From positions 1 through 44,752 of IMG/VR virus record IMGVR_UViG_3300050821_009885: a DNA stretch of 44,752 nucleotides; one strand, 5' to 3'. Source of the stretch: a virus. A program made the position numbers and the translations under genes. The notes beneath the pieces are model-generated. The model did no database searches, was not told the DNA's origin, and saw only the letters and a list, made by a program, of their open reading frames with translations. This document shows positions 13,053 to 20,771 of the stretch, one piece after another; the stretch's first letter is position 1, and every line of letters starts with the position of its first letter.

Positions 13053-13507
13053 GCGTCCGGCTCAGGCGGCAACTCGCTGAGGAACATCACCCTCTCCGCC
13101 TGCCTCCGCGCCAGCAGCACCGGAAGCACCACCTTCTCGCCGTTGACGATGCCGTGGCACCAATCAAGGAACCCGTCGCCGGCCTCCTGGTAGTTGCCGG
13201 CGTTGAGGTTGCGTCCTAGGTCGGAGTTTACCAGTGCGCCCGGGCCGCAGTTGAAGATTAGGCTACAGAGCGCATCGACCATCGGCTGCGTGATCGGCAC
13301 CATCACGCGCTGGTCGATGCACGCAAGGCACGGGCGCAGGTCATCCTGCAACAAAGCCTCGGCCTGCGCCTCCGTGATGTCTCCGCCGGTCCAGCGCGCA
13401 TGCCCGTAACCGATCGTCCTGATACCGACTTGGTCCAGGTACGGCGACAAGCGCAGGCCCTCTTGCGCGCGGATGAAGGCCAGGCCCTTGTCGCTGATGC
13501 TAGCCAT
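13049..13507 (-). CDS. Endolysin, phage lysozyme of GH24 (T4 type)
   Basis: Read from MASISDKGLAFIRAQEG at 13507, 152 residues. The catalytic triad E-8-D-5-T is exact: E16, D25 and T31 in EGLRLSPYLDQVGIRTIGYGH. It cleaves the N-acetylmuramic acid to N-acetylglucosamine bond of peptidoglycan to release progeny. No signal-arrest sequence is seen at the N-terminus, so it should need a holin, and a candidate lies upstream. A start at 13576 would add an Arg-rich tail and is unlikely. Last gene of the leftward lysis cassette. Confidence 0.9.
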   Translation of the reverse strand: MASISDKGLAFIRAQEGLRLSPYLDQVGIRTIGYGHARWTGGDITEAQAEALLQDDLRPCLACIDQRVMVPITQPMVDALCSLIFNCGPGALVNSDLGRNLNAGNYQEAGDGFLDWCHGIVNGEKVVLPVLLARRQAERVMFLSELPPEPDA

Positions 13508-13739
13508 GGGGAAACTTCGCCACGAGCGCCGCATACGCCGCCGCATCGGCCGCCTTGAGCGTCCCGGCCAGGTCAAAGCCCCGGGTGGCCAGCTCGCTCT
13601 CGACGAGCTGCAGCGTGAACATCAGGGCCGATGCAAACACGGCGAGTTCGGGCTGCTGGGCGGCCACGAGCATGCCCTCCGCGGCCGGCAGCGCCTTGAT
13701 GACGAAGTTCAGGCTCGGGATGCTGGTCGGGTTACTCAC
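13500..13739 (-). CDS. Hypothetical lysis-cassette protein (79 aa)
   Basis: GTG start at 13739 in a GTGA overlap with the upstream gene, ending 8 bases inside the lysozyme start. Mostly helical and hydrophobic (LPAAEGMLVAAQQPELAVFASALMFTLQLVESELA), with no clear membrane span or signal. It may act with the lysis proteins by position. The long in-frame extension to 13928 is an Arg-rich shadow. Confidence 0.5.
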   Translation of the reverse strand: MSNPTSIPSLNFVIKALPAAEGMLVAAQQPELAVFASALMFTLQLVESELATRGFDLAGTLKAADAAAYAALVAKFPHG

Positions 13740-13978
13740 GGCGCGCCTCCGTCCGGGCACGCGCCCGAGTCGTAGAAGACGCCGCCCGGACCGCAGAACA
13801 CGGATTTGATGGCGTCGATACAGTAGATGCCGGCGTCTCGGCTCGTGGCCTGCTTGACGCACACGAGCTCCGCGGCGGCGTACATGGTGGCCTGGGTCTC
13901 TTGGACCTGAGCGCCACCGCACGCCCACTGGCAGCTCGACGTGATGGCCAGCAGGGCCAGCGCGAGGCGGGGGCTCAT
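13736..13978 (-). CDS. Secreted or lipid-anchored Cys-rich protein in lysis cassette (80 aa)
   Basis: Begins MSPRLALALLAITSSCQWACGG, a signal-like hydrophobic stretch followed by two Cys residues that could be an imperfect lipobox. Four more Cys in the mature part may form disulfides in the periplasm. By place and form it could be a small outer-membrane spanin-like lipoprotein, but it lacks the usual Pro-rich sequence. ATGA overlap with the holin candidate upstream. Confidence 0.5.
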   Translation of the reverse strand: MSPRLALALLAITSSCQWACGGAQVQETQATMYAAAELVCVKQATSRDAGIYCIDAIKSVFCGPGGVFYDSGACPDGGAP

Positions 13979-14160
13979 GACTTAGGCGCCGGCACGTAGA
14001 GGTGGTAAACGCTTGCTGCGCCCCCCAGGACGGCCGCCACGATGAACGGCTTGGCGCTGGGCCATGAGAGGAGCTGAGCGGGCGGGACGGTGGCTAGCGA
14101 GGCGCCGAACCCGGTCAGGAACGCGGTACCGGCGACAGTGAGGATGTTTTTCAGGTTCAT
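13975..14160 (-). CDS. Holin candidate with two membrane segments (61 aa)
   Basis: Read from MNLKNILTVAG at 14160, after an AGAGAG ribosome site. Two hydrophobic spans (about residues 6-25 and 38-57) are joined by a short PPAQLLSWPSAK loop, and the C-terminus is short (YVPAPKS). Size, topology and position two genes before a GH24 lysozyme fit a class II holin, which would let the lysozyme cross the inner membrane. A start at 14244 overlaps the upstream gene and is less likely. Confidence 0.65.
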   Translation of the reverse strand: MNLKNILTVAGTAFLTGFGASLATVPPAQLLSWPSAKPFIVAAVLGGAASVYHLYVPAPKS

Positions 14161-14219
14161 GGCTCTCTTCTGCAATAGTAGCAGCCTCTTCGCGGTGGGC
14201 GATTCAGAGGGGGTATCGT

Positions 14220-14729
14220 TCAGTGATGTAGGGTTGCCAGCCACTTAGCCAACTCGACGGCGCCTGTCAGCCCGAGCCCTCCGGTAATGGTCTTCACGAC
14301 ACCGACCCAGAACTTGCGCCTATCGGCTTGGCGCTGGAGGGCCTCCGCCTCGAGCTCTGCGAGCCGGCGCGCCTGGCGGATTGCCTCACGCTTGGACTCC
14401 TCTTCCTCGAAGAGCCGGCGCACCTCCGTGGCTGCATCGGTGCCGGGCTTGCGCTCCCCCTCGGCTGCCGCGGCTTCCGCCCGCACCTTGAGAGACTCGA
14501 AGTCGTGAACGCTATCCGCAGGTGGCCTCATCGACGGGAGCGGAACGGACGAAGAGATACCGAGCTTGGCCATGATGCGGCTCACCTTGCTGTCGATGAC
14601 AATCACGGCCGCATGCAAGTCGGCTTCGCGGTTGGCAATGCTCATGACGGCACGCCATGTGTTGACTACGCGCTCTTCGGTGTTCGCACCGGGCGGGTAG
14701 GATTCGGGTAGCGCTCCGTTCATGCTCAT
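14220..14729 (-). CDS. Coiled-coil protein with C-terminal membrane segment (169 aa)
   Basis: Starts at 14729 after GAGG. The N-terminal half has helices around VVNTWRAVMSIANREADLHAAVIVIDSKVSRIMAKLG. The middle (EVRRLFEEEESKREAIRQARRLAELEAEALQRQADRR) is a strong coiled coil. The last 25 residues (FWVGVVKTITGGLGLTGAVELAKWL) form one membrane span. First gene of the lysis cassette. It could be a second holin, an antiholin or an inner-membrane spanin with reversed order; none is proven. Confidence 0.6.
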   Translation of the reverse strand: MSMNGALPESYPPGANTEERVVNTWRAVMSIANREADLHAAVIVIDSKVSRIMAKLGISSSVPLPSMRPPADSVHDFESLKVRAEAAAAEGERKPGTDAATEVRRLFEEEESKREAIRQARRLAELEAEALQRQADRRKFWVGVVKTITGGLGLTGAVELAKWLATLHH

Positions 14730-14743
14730 GGTACCGCCTCGGG

Positions 14744-14965
14744 ATGATGAACTACATGGCCAAGGCCATCGTGGACCAAGTCGAAGACCCTGCGCGCTTG
14801 CGTCGCATCGCGGAGGGGCGCGTTCGCATCACCACCACCGGCTACGACCCGCACGAGATGAGCGAGGTGATCCAGCGCGAGGCGGCCAAGCGAATGCGCG
14901 AGCTCGCGAGCCAGCCAGAGCGGCCAGGGTTCTGGCGATCGGTAGCGACCTTCCTGACGCATTAG
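14744..14965 (+). CDS. Small hypothetical protein between leftward cassettes (73 aa)
   Basis: A plus-strand reading in a gap between the lysis and tail-spike operons, with no gene on the other strand. MAKAIVDQVEDPARLRRIAEGRVRITTTGYDPHEMSEVIQREAAKRM has the composition of a real soluble protein. The ribosome site is poor and only 14 bases separate it from the divergent start at 14729. The stop overlaps the stop of the lectin-like gene by four bases. Not recognised. Confidence 0.5.
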   Translation: MMNYMAKAIVDQVEDPARLRRIAEGRVRITTTGYDPHEMSEVIQREAAKRMRELASQPERPGFWRSVATFLTH

Positions 14966-15711
14966 GCCGCCAATCCGTATAGGCTCGTGGTGTACGCGGA
15001 CCACTGTGCCCACTCTTGTGTCGAGAGCGCGTGATTGATGATGGCCCACTCGCACGCGTCGAGTGTGGTCTCGAATGCCGCCGTTCCGTTGAGCGTCCAG
15101 TTGTCCACGCTGAGCGCGGTGGAGAATGCCCCACCGCCTCCGTCAACCCCGGACAATCGCAAGCGCGCGGTCGCTCCGTCGAGTCTCACCGAGTAGACGC
15201 CAGGGGCGCCCGATGCGGTGGTGGGGATGGTGGAGGAGCCGACTACGCCGTTCGAGTAGAACGTCTCGGTAGTGGCCGCGGCCTGGAACACAGTGAACGC
15301 GCCGGACTGCGTGTCGTTGCCACCGGTCGGGAACATCGAGAAGATGCGACCCGACGCGGCGAAGGTAGGGTTGCACACGCAGATGAACGTGATGGTCGAC
15401 AGCGAGTAGTGACTCGCGAGCGTCCCGAGGAGCAGCTTCGAACCCGTAGCGCTCGTGCGCATGCCCGGCTTGCCGTTGATCGCCGAGGCCACGAAGAGTG
15501 GCTGATTGCCGGCCGTGTTCTGCTGGAAGGTGTTGCTGGCGTTCGCGCGGTCCGGGACGGAGACGACGTTGCCGCCGTTCAGGACCACGCCCGCGTCCGA
15601 GAGCTTTCCCCACGAGATGAGGCCGGATTGCGATGCCGGGGTCCACGCTCCGCTTCCACCTCCGTTGCCTCCAGCGGTTACGGCCAACCCAAGTGAGAGA
15701 GCGAGGCTCAT
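14962..15711 (-). CDS. Lectin-like (concanavalin/LamG fold) tail protein
   Basis: 249 residues. After a Gly-rich start comes WTPASQSGLISWGKLSDAGVVLNGGNVVSVPDRA and a run of beta strands ending LDACEWAIINHALSTQEW. This is the pattern of LamG/concanavalin-like domains in phage fibres, with the typical late ...EWAIINHALS element. It probably binds surface glycans or assists the spike encoded just upstream, to which it is coupled by an ATGA overlap (15708-15711). Host receptor role is inferred. Confidence 0.65.
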   Translation of the reverse strand: MSLALSLGLAVTAGGNGGGSGAWTPASQSGLISWGKLSDAGVVLNGGNVVSVPDRANASNTFQQNTAGNQPLFVASAINGKPGMRTSATGSKLLLGTLASHYSLSTITFICVCNPTFAASGRIFSMFPTGGNDTQSGAFTVFQAAATTETFYSNGVVGSSTIPTTASGAPGVYSVRLDGATARLRLSGVDGGGGAFSTALSVDNWTLNGTAAFETTLDACEWAIINHALSTQEWAQWSAYTTSLYGLAA

Positions 15712-18329
15712 ACGTCCGCCGTGACCCTTTCCCAGCCTGCGCCGTTGCTCTGCACCCAGGCCCTCTTGCCGGCTGCAATCGTGACCGTCGCTCCCGACGA
15801 GGCGCCGAACGTGATGGCGTCAGTAGGCGGGGCCACCACAACCCTCTCGTATCCGGCCGCGAAGGTTGGGGCGACGACGGGCGTCGTCCCGGTCAGGTGG
15901 CTATTGGTGTCGGTGATGACGATGGTGCGGCACGAGAAGTCTGGGCCCGTCGGAGAGGCCGCAGCGTACCACTGGCACGTGATGTTCCCGGAGCCGGTGG
16001 CATTCCAGGTCGTACGCCCGTTGGTCTCGAGCGGCAGCACCATGACTGGTGCCGTCCCATCGCTCCACGGCACCGGGTTCTCGAGGCCCTGGCCCTGGTA
16101 AGGCTGCTCGAGCACGATGGTGGCCGACGGGGCCTGCGGGCAGCTCACGAGCGCCGTCACCCCGGTGGGAATGCTGGCCATGTCGAAATTGAAGCGGTGG
16201 CCTAGCCCGGAGTCGATGAGCAGCGCGCATCCGCTCGCAGCCGTGCCAGCGGCCACGAACAGGCCGCCACCGGTCCACGAGATGTTGTTGCAGTTGTTGA
16301 ACACTGCGAGCGTATCGAGGCCGCCACCGCCGCTTTCCGTTCCGATCCCGCAGTTGAGAAACTGGCTGCCCTGCGCGTCATTGCTGTCGACGATCCCGAA
16401 GGGCCCGTTGACCGTGTTGATGAGCAGGTCGCGGACCATGCATGCGCCCGAGCCATTGAGGATGATGGCCGCCGTGCCCTGGACAGGACCTGCGAATAGC
16501 GGGTTGTCCGTAACGCCTGCCCCGCTTGTAATCGTCCGGCAGGAGCCCCACGAATGCGAACAGTTGCCCGCCTGGTACTTCTGCGTCACGAACGTCGGGC
16601 GGATGTCCTTGCCGTAATAGCTATTGTTGGTCCGCGTAATTCCCTTGCGGGTCGTAAACGTACAGTCGAATGTGTTCGTATTCTGCGAGCACTCTGCGCG
16701 GATGCCTGCGAATGGCGTGAAATTGAGATTCTTGAAGGTGCAGACCGGTCCGTTTTCCTTGGTGGTGATAAAGACGTTTTGGAACATCAGCAGGCTGTTG
16801 CACGGAGCGCCCAGCGTCACGTTGAAGTCTGTCGGGTGCCCGCACGCGCCAACAACGCCGGTAGCCCCCGTCAGGTAAGCCGGGTTGAAGGAGACGAGCA
16901 GATCCGTATTCGAGTCGCAGTCGCCGACGAGGAACTCCGTCGAAGGCAGGTTGCCCGTGCGGGCGGTGTTGCTCTTGCGGAAGTTGCCCCATGCCATCGG
17001 GGGGCCTTCGTCGGTGGACCCGTACGGCCATAGGCCCAGGGCGCGCGAGCTGGCCCCCATGATGAAGTCTTCCCACGGGTGCTGGACAATCGCCCCCGTT
17101 CCCCCCGTGCCGGATACACTGATCGTGGGCGATCCGCCCCCCGCAGCCGCGGCAAACCGTAGCGTCGTGCCGTCCCAGGTGAGCCGGGCTGAGTAGATCG
17201 TGTTTTGGGCAAAAGCCCCGCTGCTGCCCGTGGTGCACATGACCGTGCCGGAGCCGCCCGCAACCGAAAGGACAGCCGTAATATCGAATGAGCCGGAACT
17301 TGCCGAAAAGAGCACGCTGAGCGCCTCGTGCAGCGGCGAATTGTTGGTCTTGCGTCCTCCGCACCAAGGGAATTGGCTGTCGGTTCCGATCGTGCCCGTG
17401 ACCTCGAACGTCCACTCGAGCGTGAGCGCGGTCATGCCGTTCAGGCTCGCGAACGGCGATTCGCTGAGGAATAGAAACGGGAACCCTCCGCTCGCCGCAG
17501 AGCCGCCGATCTTCACCAGGTAGAAGCCGCTCGTGTGCACGTACTGCATGGCAAAGAAGGCCGTGGCCGGGCAGATGACGAAGGCCTCGCCCACGAACCC
17601 GCCGCCCCAGAACGCCCCCAGGAAAGAGGAGTTGATCGTGGGCGCAAGGTCGTCGCCCTGCACCGTCACTGGGCCGGGCATGTAGATGTGCCGCGTCAGC
17701 AGGTACGTCCCATAGGGCACGTAGAGCGTGAGATTGTTTGCGGACGCGAAGGTGAGAGCCGCGAGGAAGCCGGCGTACGAGTCCGTGTTGCCGGTTGGAT
17801 CGACTCCGGGGAAGGACAGGACGTTGCAGTATTGCCGATGTCCTACGGGTGTATATACGCCATTGGTCAGGACCAGTGTTTGGCCGTTGGCCGGAGCCTG
17901 CCCAGCGAGCGATGCCCCTTGGCCTGCTACCGTGACCACGTCTCCGGCCAGAATGGTCGCGGCTGACGCCGCGTTGACCGCGGCCCCCGTGTTGAGAAGG
18001 AGCAAGTGCGTCGCATCGACCGTGGACGTGTTGATGTAGTACCCGCCGCCTCCGATCGCGATGCTCTGTCCTCCGAGGATGCCCGCGGTGGTACCGACCG
18101 AGACGTTGACCGTCGAGTTGACGGCCGGCTGCGTGAAGTTGAACGTGACCGAGGTTGCGCCGCCGCTGCTGCCGCTGCCTCCGACGATCGTCAGGTTCGT
18201 GGCATCGTTGGCCGGATCGTCCGTGGCCGTGGCGCCCACCACGTTTAGCGCGCTGCGGCGCGGGAGGATGACGCCGTTGTTGATGATCCGGTTGTACTTC
18301 GTCAGCAGGTCCGAGAGAAAGCCAGCCAT
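15708..18329 (-). CDS. Tail spike with pectate-lyase-like beta-helix (873 aa)
   Basis: The N-terminal 60 residues (MAGFLSDLLTKYNRI...RRSALNVVGATATDDPAN) resemble virion-attachment ends of phage fibres. After a Thr/Ser/Gly-rich connector, CNVLSFPGVDPTGNTDSYAGFLAAL...LYVPYGTYLL (about 170-215) is the start of a pectate-lyase-3 type beta-helix. A lectin-like insert follows (EWTFEVTGTIG..., about 305-400), then more helix rungs with many N/T/G and Cys residues, and a small C-terminal domain. Such spikes bind and often cleave host polysaccharide, so this is a candidate depolymerase. No catalytic residues can be named. Transcribed leftward, opposite to the main structural genes. Confidence 0.75.
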   Translation of the reverse strand: MAGFLSDLLTKYNRIINNGVILPRRSALNVVGATATDDPANDATNLTIVGGSGSSGGATSVTFNFTQPAVNSTVNVSVGTTAGILGGQSIAIGGGGYYINTSTVDATHLLLLNTGAAVNAASAATILAGDVVTVAGQGASLAGQAPANGQTLVLTNGVYTPVGHRQYCNVLSFPGVDPTGNTDSYAGFLAALTFASANNLTLYVPYGTYLLTRHIYMPGPVTVQGDDLAPTINSSFLGAFWGGGFVGEAFVICPATAFFAMQYVHTSGFYLVKIGGSAASGGFPFLFLSESPFASLNGMTALTLEWTFEVTGTIGTDSQFPWCGGRKTNNSPLHEALSVLFSASSGSFDITAVLSVAGGSGTVMCTTGSSGAFAQNTIYSARLTWDGTTLRFAAAAGGGSPTISVSGTGGTGAIVQHPWEDFIMGASSRALGLWPYGSTDEGPPMAWGNFRKSNTARTGNLPSTEFLVGDCDSNTDLLVSFNPAYLTGATGVVGACGHPTDFNVTLGAPCNSLLMFQNVFITTKENGPVCTFKNLNFTPFAGIRAECSQNTNTFDCTFTTRKGITRTNNSYYGKDIRPTFVTQKYQAGNCSHSWGSCRTITSGAGVTDNPLFAGPVQGTAAIILNGSGACMVRDLLINTVNGPFGIVDSNDAQGSQFLNCGIGTESGGGGLDTLAVFNNCNNISWTGGGLFVAAGTAASGCALLIDSGLGHRFNFDMASIPTGVTALVSCPQAPSATIVLEQPYQGQGLENPVPWSDGTAPVMVLPLETNGRTTWNATGSGNITCQWYAAASPTGPDFSCRTIVITDTNSHLTGTTPVVAPTFAAGYERVVVAPPTDAITFGASSGATVTIAAGKRAWVQSNGAGWERVTADV

Positions 18330-18330
18330 C

Positions 18331-18801
18331 TCACACTCCCTGCACGTAGACGGGACCCTGGATCAGCGGCGTCACGGTCCCATCGGGCCAGGTCATCTCG
18401 AGCGACCACTGGCAGTAGTTGACCGCGGCGATGGCGGAGATGCCGGACGACGTGATGTTCATCTGGAACGGGTACAAGGTGATCGGCGTCGGTGCGTTGC
18501 CCGAGTTCGCGAGCTGGGGCGGCAGCCACGGAAAGTTAGGGTACGCGGCTTGGTAGACTACCGAGCCGAGCGCCGTGGACGTTGTGCCGAACGCAGCCAG
18601 CGGCACGTCACTCGGCACCTGTCGGAAGACGACGTTGGTGGTAGCGCTCGCGACGTTCACGCCGCTGTTGTTGTCGATCCACGCCCACGAACCCGCGAAG
18701 CTCGCTCCCTGATACAGCCACAGGGGAATATAGGCCGCGGTAGGTCCGCGCGCAGCCGGGGTCACGATCAGGTTGTTCGCGATGGCCAGGGGCGCGGTCA
18801 T
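18331..18801 (-). CDS. Structural protein, probable spike partner (156 aa)
   Basis: Read from MTAPLAIANN at 18801. Beta-rich with hydrophobic strands (AAYIPLWLYQGASFAGSWAWIDN..., YCQWSLEMTWPDGTVTPLIQGPVYV), resembling small phage tail or baseplate proteins placed before fibre genes. It lies one base before the spike gene in the same operon. The exact role is unknown. Only 25 bases separate its start from the divergent terminase start, so promoters for both directions must overlap coding sequence or be absent here. Confidence 0.55.
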   Translation of the reverse strand: MTAPLAIANNLIVTPAARGPTAAYIPLWLYQGASFAGSWAWIDNNSGVNVASATTNVVFRQVPSDVPLAAFGTTSTALGSVVYQAAYPNFPWLPPQLANSGNAPTPITLYPFQMNITSSGISAIAAVNYCQWSLEMTWPDGTVTPLIQGPVYVQGV

Positions 18802-18826
18802 GAGTTCGGCTGTATGCTGGCACAAA

Positions 18827-20230
18827 ATGGCTCAGTCGCCTACCGCAGAGGCGTTGCTCGAGATTCCGCCGCTCCTCGAGTTCATCCCGCTCGTCTCGCC
18901 GCAGTTCACCTCCCCTTGGCACCTGGAGGAGTGGTGCAAGATTCTGCAGCGATGCCTTGTTGGGGGCGTGCGCGCTTGCTGCAGCGTGCCAATTCGGCAC
19001 CAGAAGACCGAGACTTCCATCCACGGCATCGCGTGGCTGCTCTGCAAGGACCCGACGATCCAGGTCATCTACATGGTCGCGGACGAACGAATGGCCAACG
19101 ACCGAGCCAACCGAATCCGCCTCGTGTGCGAGGCCGCTGCTGCACGTTTCGGTATCGACATCGGCCCGGAGCGCGGACAGAACGTCAAGACGAGCTGGAA
19201 AAACTCGCGTGGGGGTGGCGTCCAGGTCATGAGCGCGAAGCAGTCGCGCCAGGGCGCGGACGTGGACGTGCTCCTGTTCGACGATCCCATCTCCGAGCTC
19301 GATGTCTTCGACCCTGCCATCCGCGAGCGGGTCGACATGGCCATCGCTATCTACACCGCGCGCGCTGGGCGCCCGAGCCGACGGGGCTCAGTCGCGGGAG
19401 TCATGAGCCGTTGGCACCCGGATGACCCCATCGGTCGGCGCAAAGATCGCGTCGCGGAGGTGTGGGAGAAGATCGAGCGTCCCGCCATCGCGGTCAACGA
19501 CAACGGCGACGAAATCGCGTTCGCGCCCGATGTGATGGACCTGGAGGAGCTGCACAAGCGCCGCGCCGAGCTCCGAGAGCAGGACCCCACAGAGCGCATG
19601 TGGTGGGCGAACTTCCAGAACAACCCGCTGCCGGACACGATCGGCCTGTTCAAATCGCCCAAGCGGTTCGATGTGCTGCCGGTGGGGGGCTTCCGGACCG
19701 TCATCGGCCTGGACATGGCCTACTCGTCCAGCGCGCATGCCGACAGCTTCGCCCTCGTGGTCCTGAAGATCTACGCCGAGACATTCATCGAGAACGGTAC
19801 GCAGGTCTACGGCGAACGCGCGTACGTGGTCAACGTGTGGCGTGAGCGCTGGGACCCCAGCGTGGTGCACCAGACCATCCTGATGGCCCGTGGGATGTAC
19901 CCGGGTGCGGTCATGTACTCGTACATGGCTGGTCCTGAGGTGGGCATCGCGCACTACCTCGCAGAGAAGGGTATCCCGATCCAAGTGATGCCCGCCAGGT
20001 ACAGCAAGCGCCAGCGCGCGCAGGCGGCCATCGACAAGAACAACGCGGGGCGCATCCTCGTTCCCGAGCAAGCGCCTTGGGTTTCCGGGTTCGTCTCGCG
20101 GCTGATTCTCTTCTCGGGTCTCGAGAAGGCAGGCAACGACGACGAGGTGGACGCGCTTGTGTCGGCTGTTGACGGCGGCATGGCAGTGAGCCAAAGTGTG
20201 CCAAGAACCGTCGGGAGACGAAGAATATGA
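18827..20230 (+). CDS. Terminase large subunit (DNA packaging ATPase/nuclease)
   Basis: Read from MAQSPTAEALLEIPP at 18827, 467 residues. The motor domain has the P-loop region SVPIRHQKTETS (about 55-66), a degenerate form of the usual PPRHGKS, an adenine or Walker B region VDVLLFDDPIS, and coupling-motif-like SRWHPDDP. The nuclease domain begins VIGLDMAYSS (first Asp) and ends DDEVDALVSAVDGG (last acidic pair). It cuts concatemers and drives DNA into the head through the portal. No small terminase was recognised nearby. The stop overlaps the next ATG. Confidence 0.88.
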   Translation: MAQSPTAEALLEIPPLLEFIPLVSPQFTSPWHLEEWCKILQRCLVGGVRACCSVPIRHQKTETSIHGIAWLLCKDPTIQVIYMVADERMANDRANRIRLVCEAAAARFGIDIGPERGQNVKTSWKNSRGGGVQVMSAKQSRQGADVDVLLFDDPISELDVFDPAIRERVDMAIAIYTARAGRPSRRGSVAGVMSRWHPDDPIGRRKDRVAEVWEKIERPAIAVNDNGDEIAFAPDVMDLEELHKRRAELREQDPTERMWWANFQNNPLPDTIGLFKSPKRFDVLPVGGFRTVIGLDMAYSSSAHADSFALVVLKIYAETFIENGTQVYGERAYVVNVWRERWDPSVVHQTILMARGMYPGAVMYSYMAGPEVGIAHYLAEKGIPIQVMPARYSKRQRAQAAIDKNNAGRILVPEQAPWVSGFVSRLILFSGLEKAGNDDEVDALVSAVDGGMAVSQSVPRTVGRRRI

Positions 20231-20763
20231 GCGAGAAGCACGAAACGAAGGCGCCGCAGACTGTGGCGATGCCCGTGGATGCCGTGGCCGCGCTGGTGGG
20301 CAAGCTGATGGATCGACTCGATCGCTACGAGTCAGGCGATCCGGCAGACATGCAGCTCGAAAGGATGCGAGCCAACCGAACACCAGCCGGCTGGGACAAG
20401 CCTATCATCAAGGACTGTCTCTTCCCGGATACCGGCGTGATGTTCGATGCGGTTCTGACGGGTCGCAAGGATGCCCTCGTCTTCGACATCGTTAACGTCC
20501 GCATGCCAGAAGGCGCAGAGACGTGGGTCAAGTACGGCGGCCTTGTTCCCGACGGCATGGCGATCCATCCGGTGGGTGCCGAGAAAATGCCGAAGGTCAA
20601 GGAAGATGGCACATCCGACGACGTGCGGTTCTCGTCCTTCGACGGTCCGTACACGCAGGAGTACAAGACCTGGCGATACTCGGCCCTCATTCAGCCGACG
20701 CGCACGCGCATCATCGGCAAGGTGCTCCCCGACTACGTGCGACCCAAGCCGAAGGCGGCTTGA
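20227..20763 (+). CDS. Conserved-looking head-module protein of unknown role (178 aa)
   Basis: Lies between terminase and portal and is coupled to the terminase by ATGA. The N-terminal 60 residues are helical (MPVDAVAALVGKLMDRLDRYESG). The rest is a beta-rich domain (DTGVMFDAVLTGRKDALVFDIVNVRMPEGAETWVKYGGLVPDG...). No motif recognised. Position suggests a packaging or portal-associated part. Confidence 0.55.
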   Translation: MSEKHETKAPQTVAMPVDAVAALVGKLMDRLDRYESGDPADMQLERMRANRTPAGWDKPIIKDCLFPDTGVMFDAVLTGRKDALVFDIVNVRMPEGAETWVKYGGLVPDGMAIHPVGAEKMPKVKEDGTSDDVRFSSFDGPYTQEYKTWRYSALIQPTRTRIIGKVLPDYVRPKPKAA

Positions 20764-20771
20764 GATAGCCC

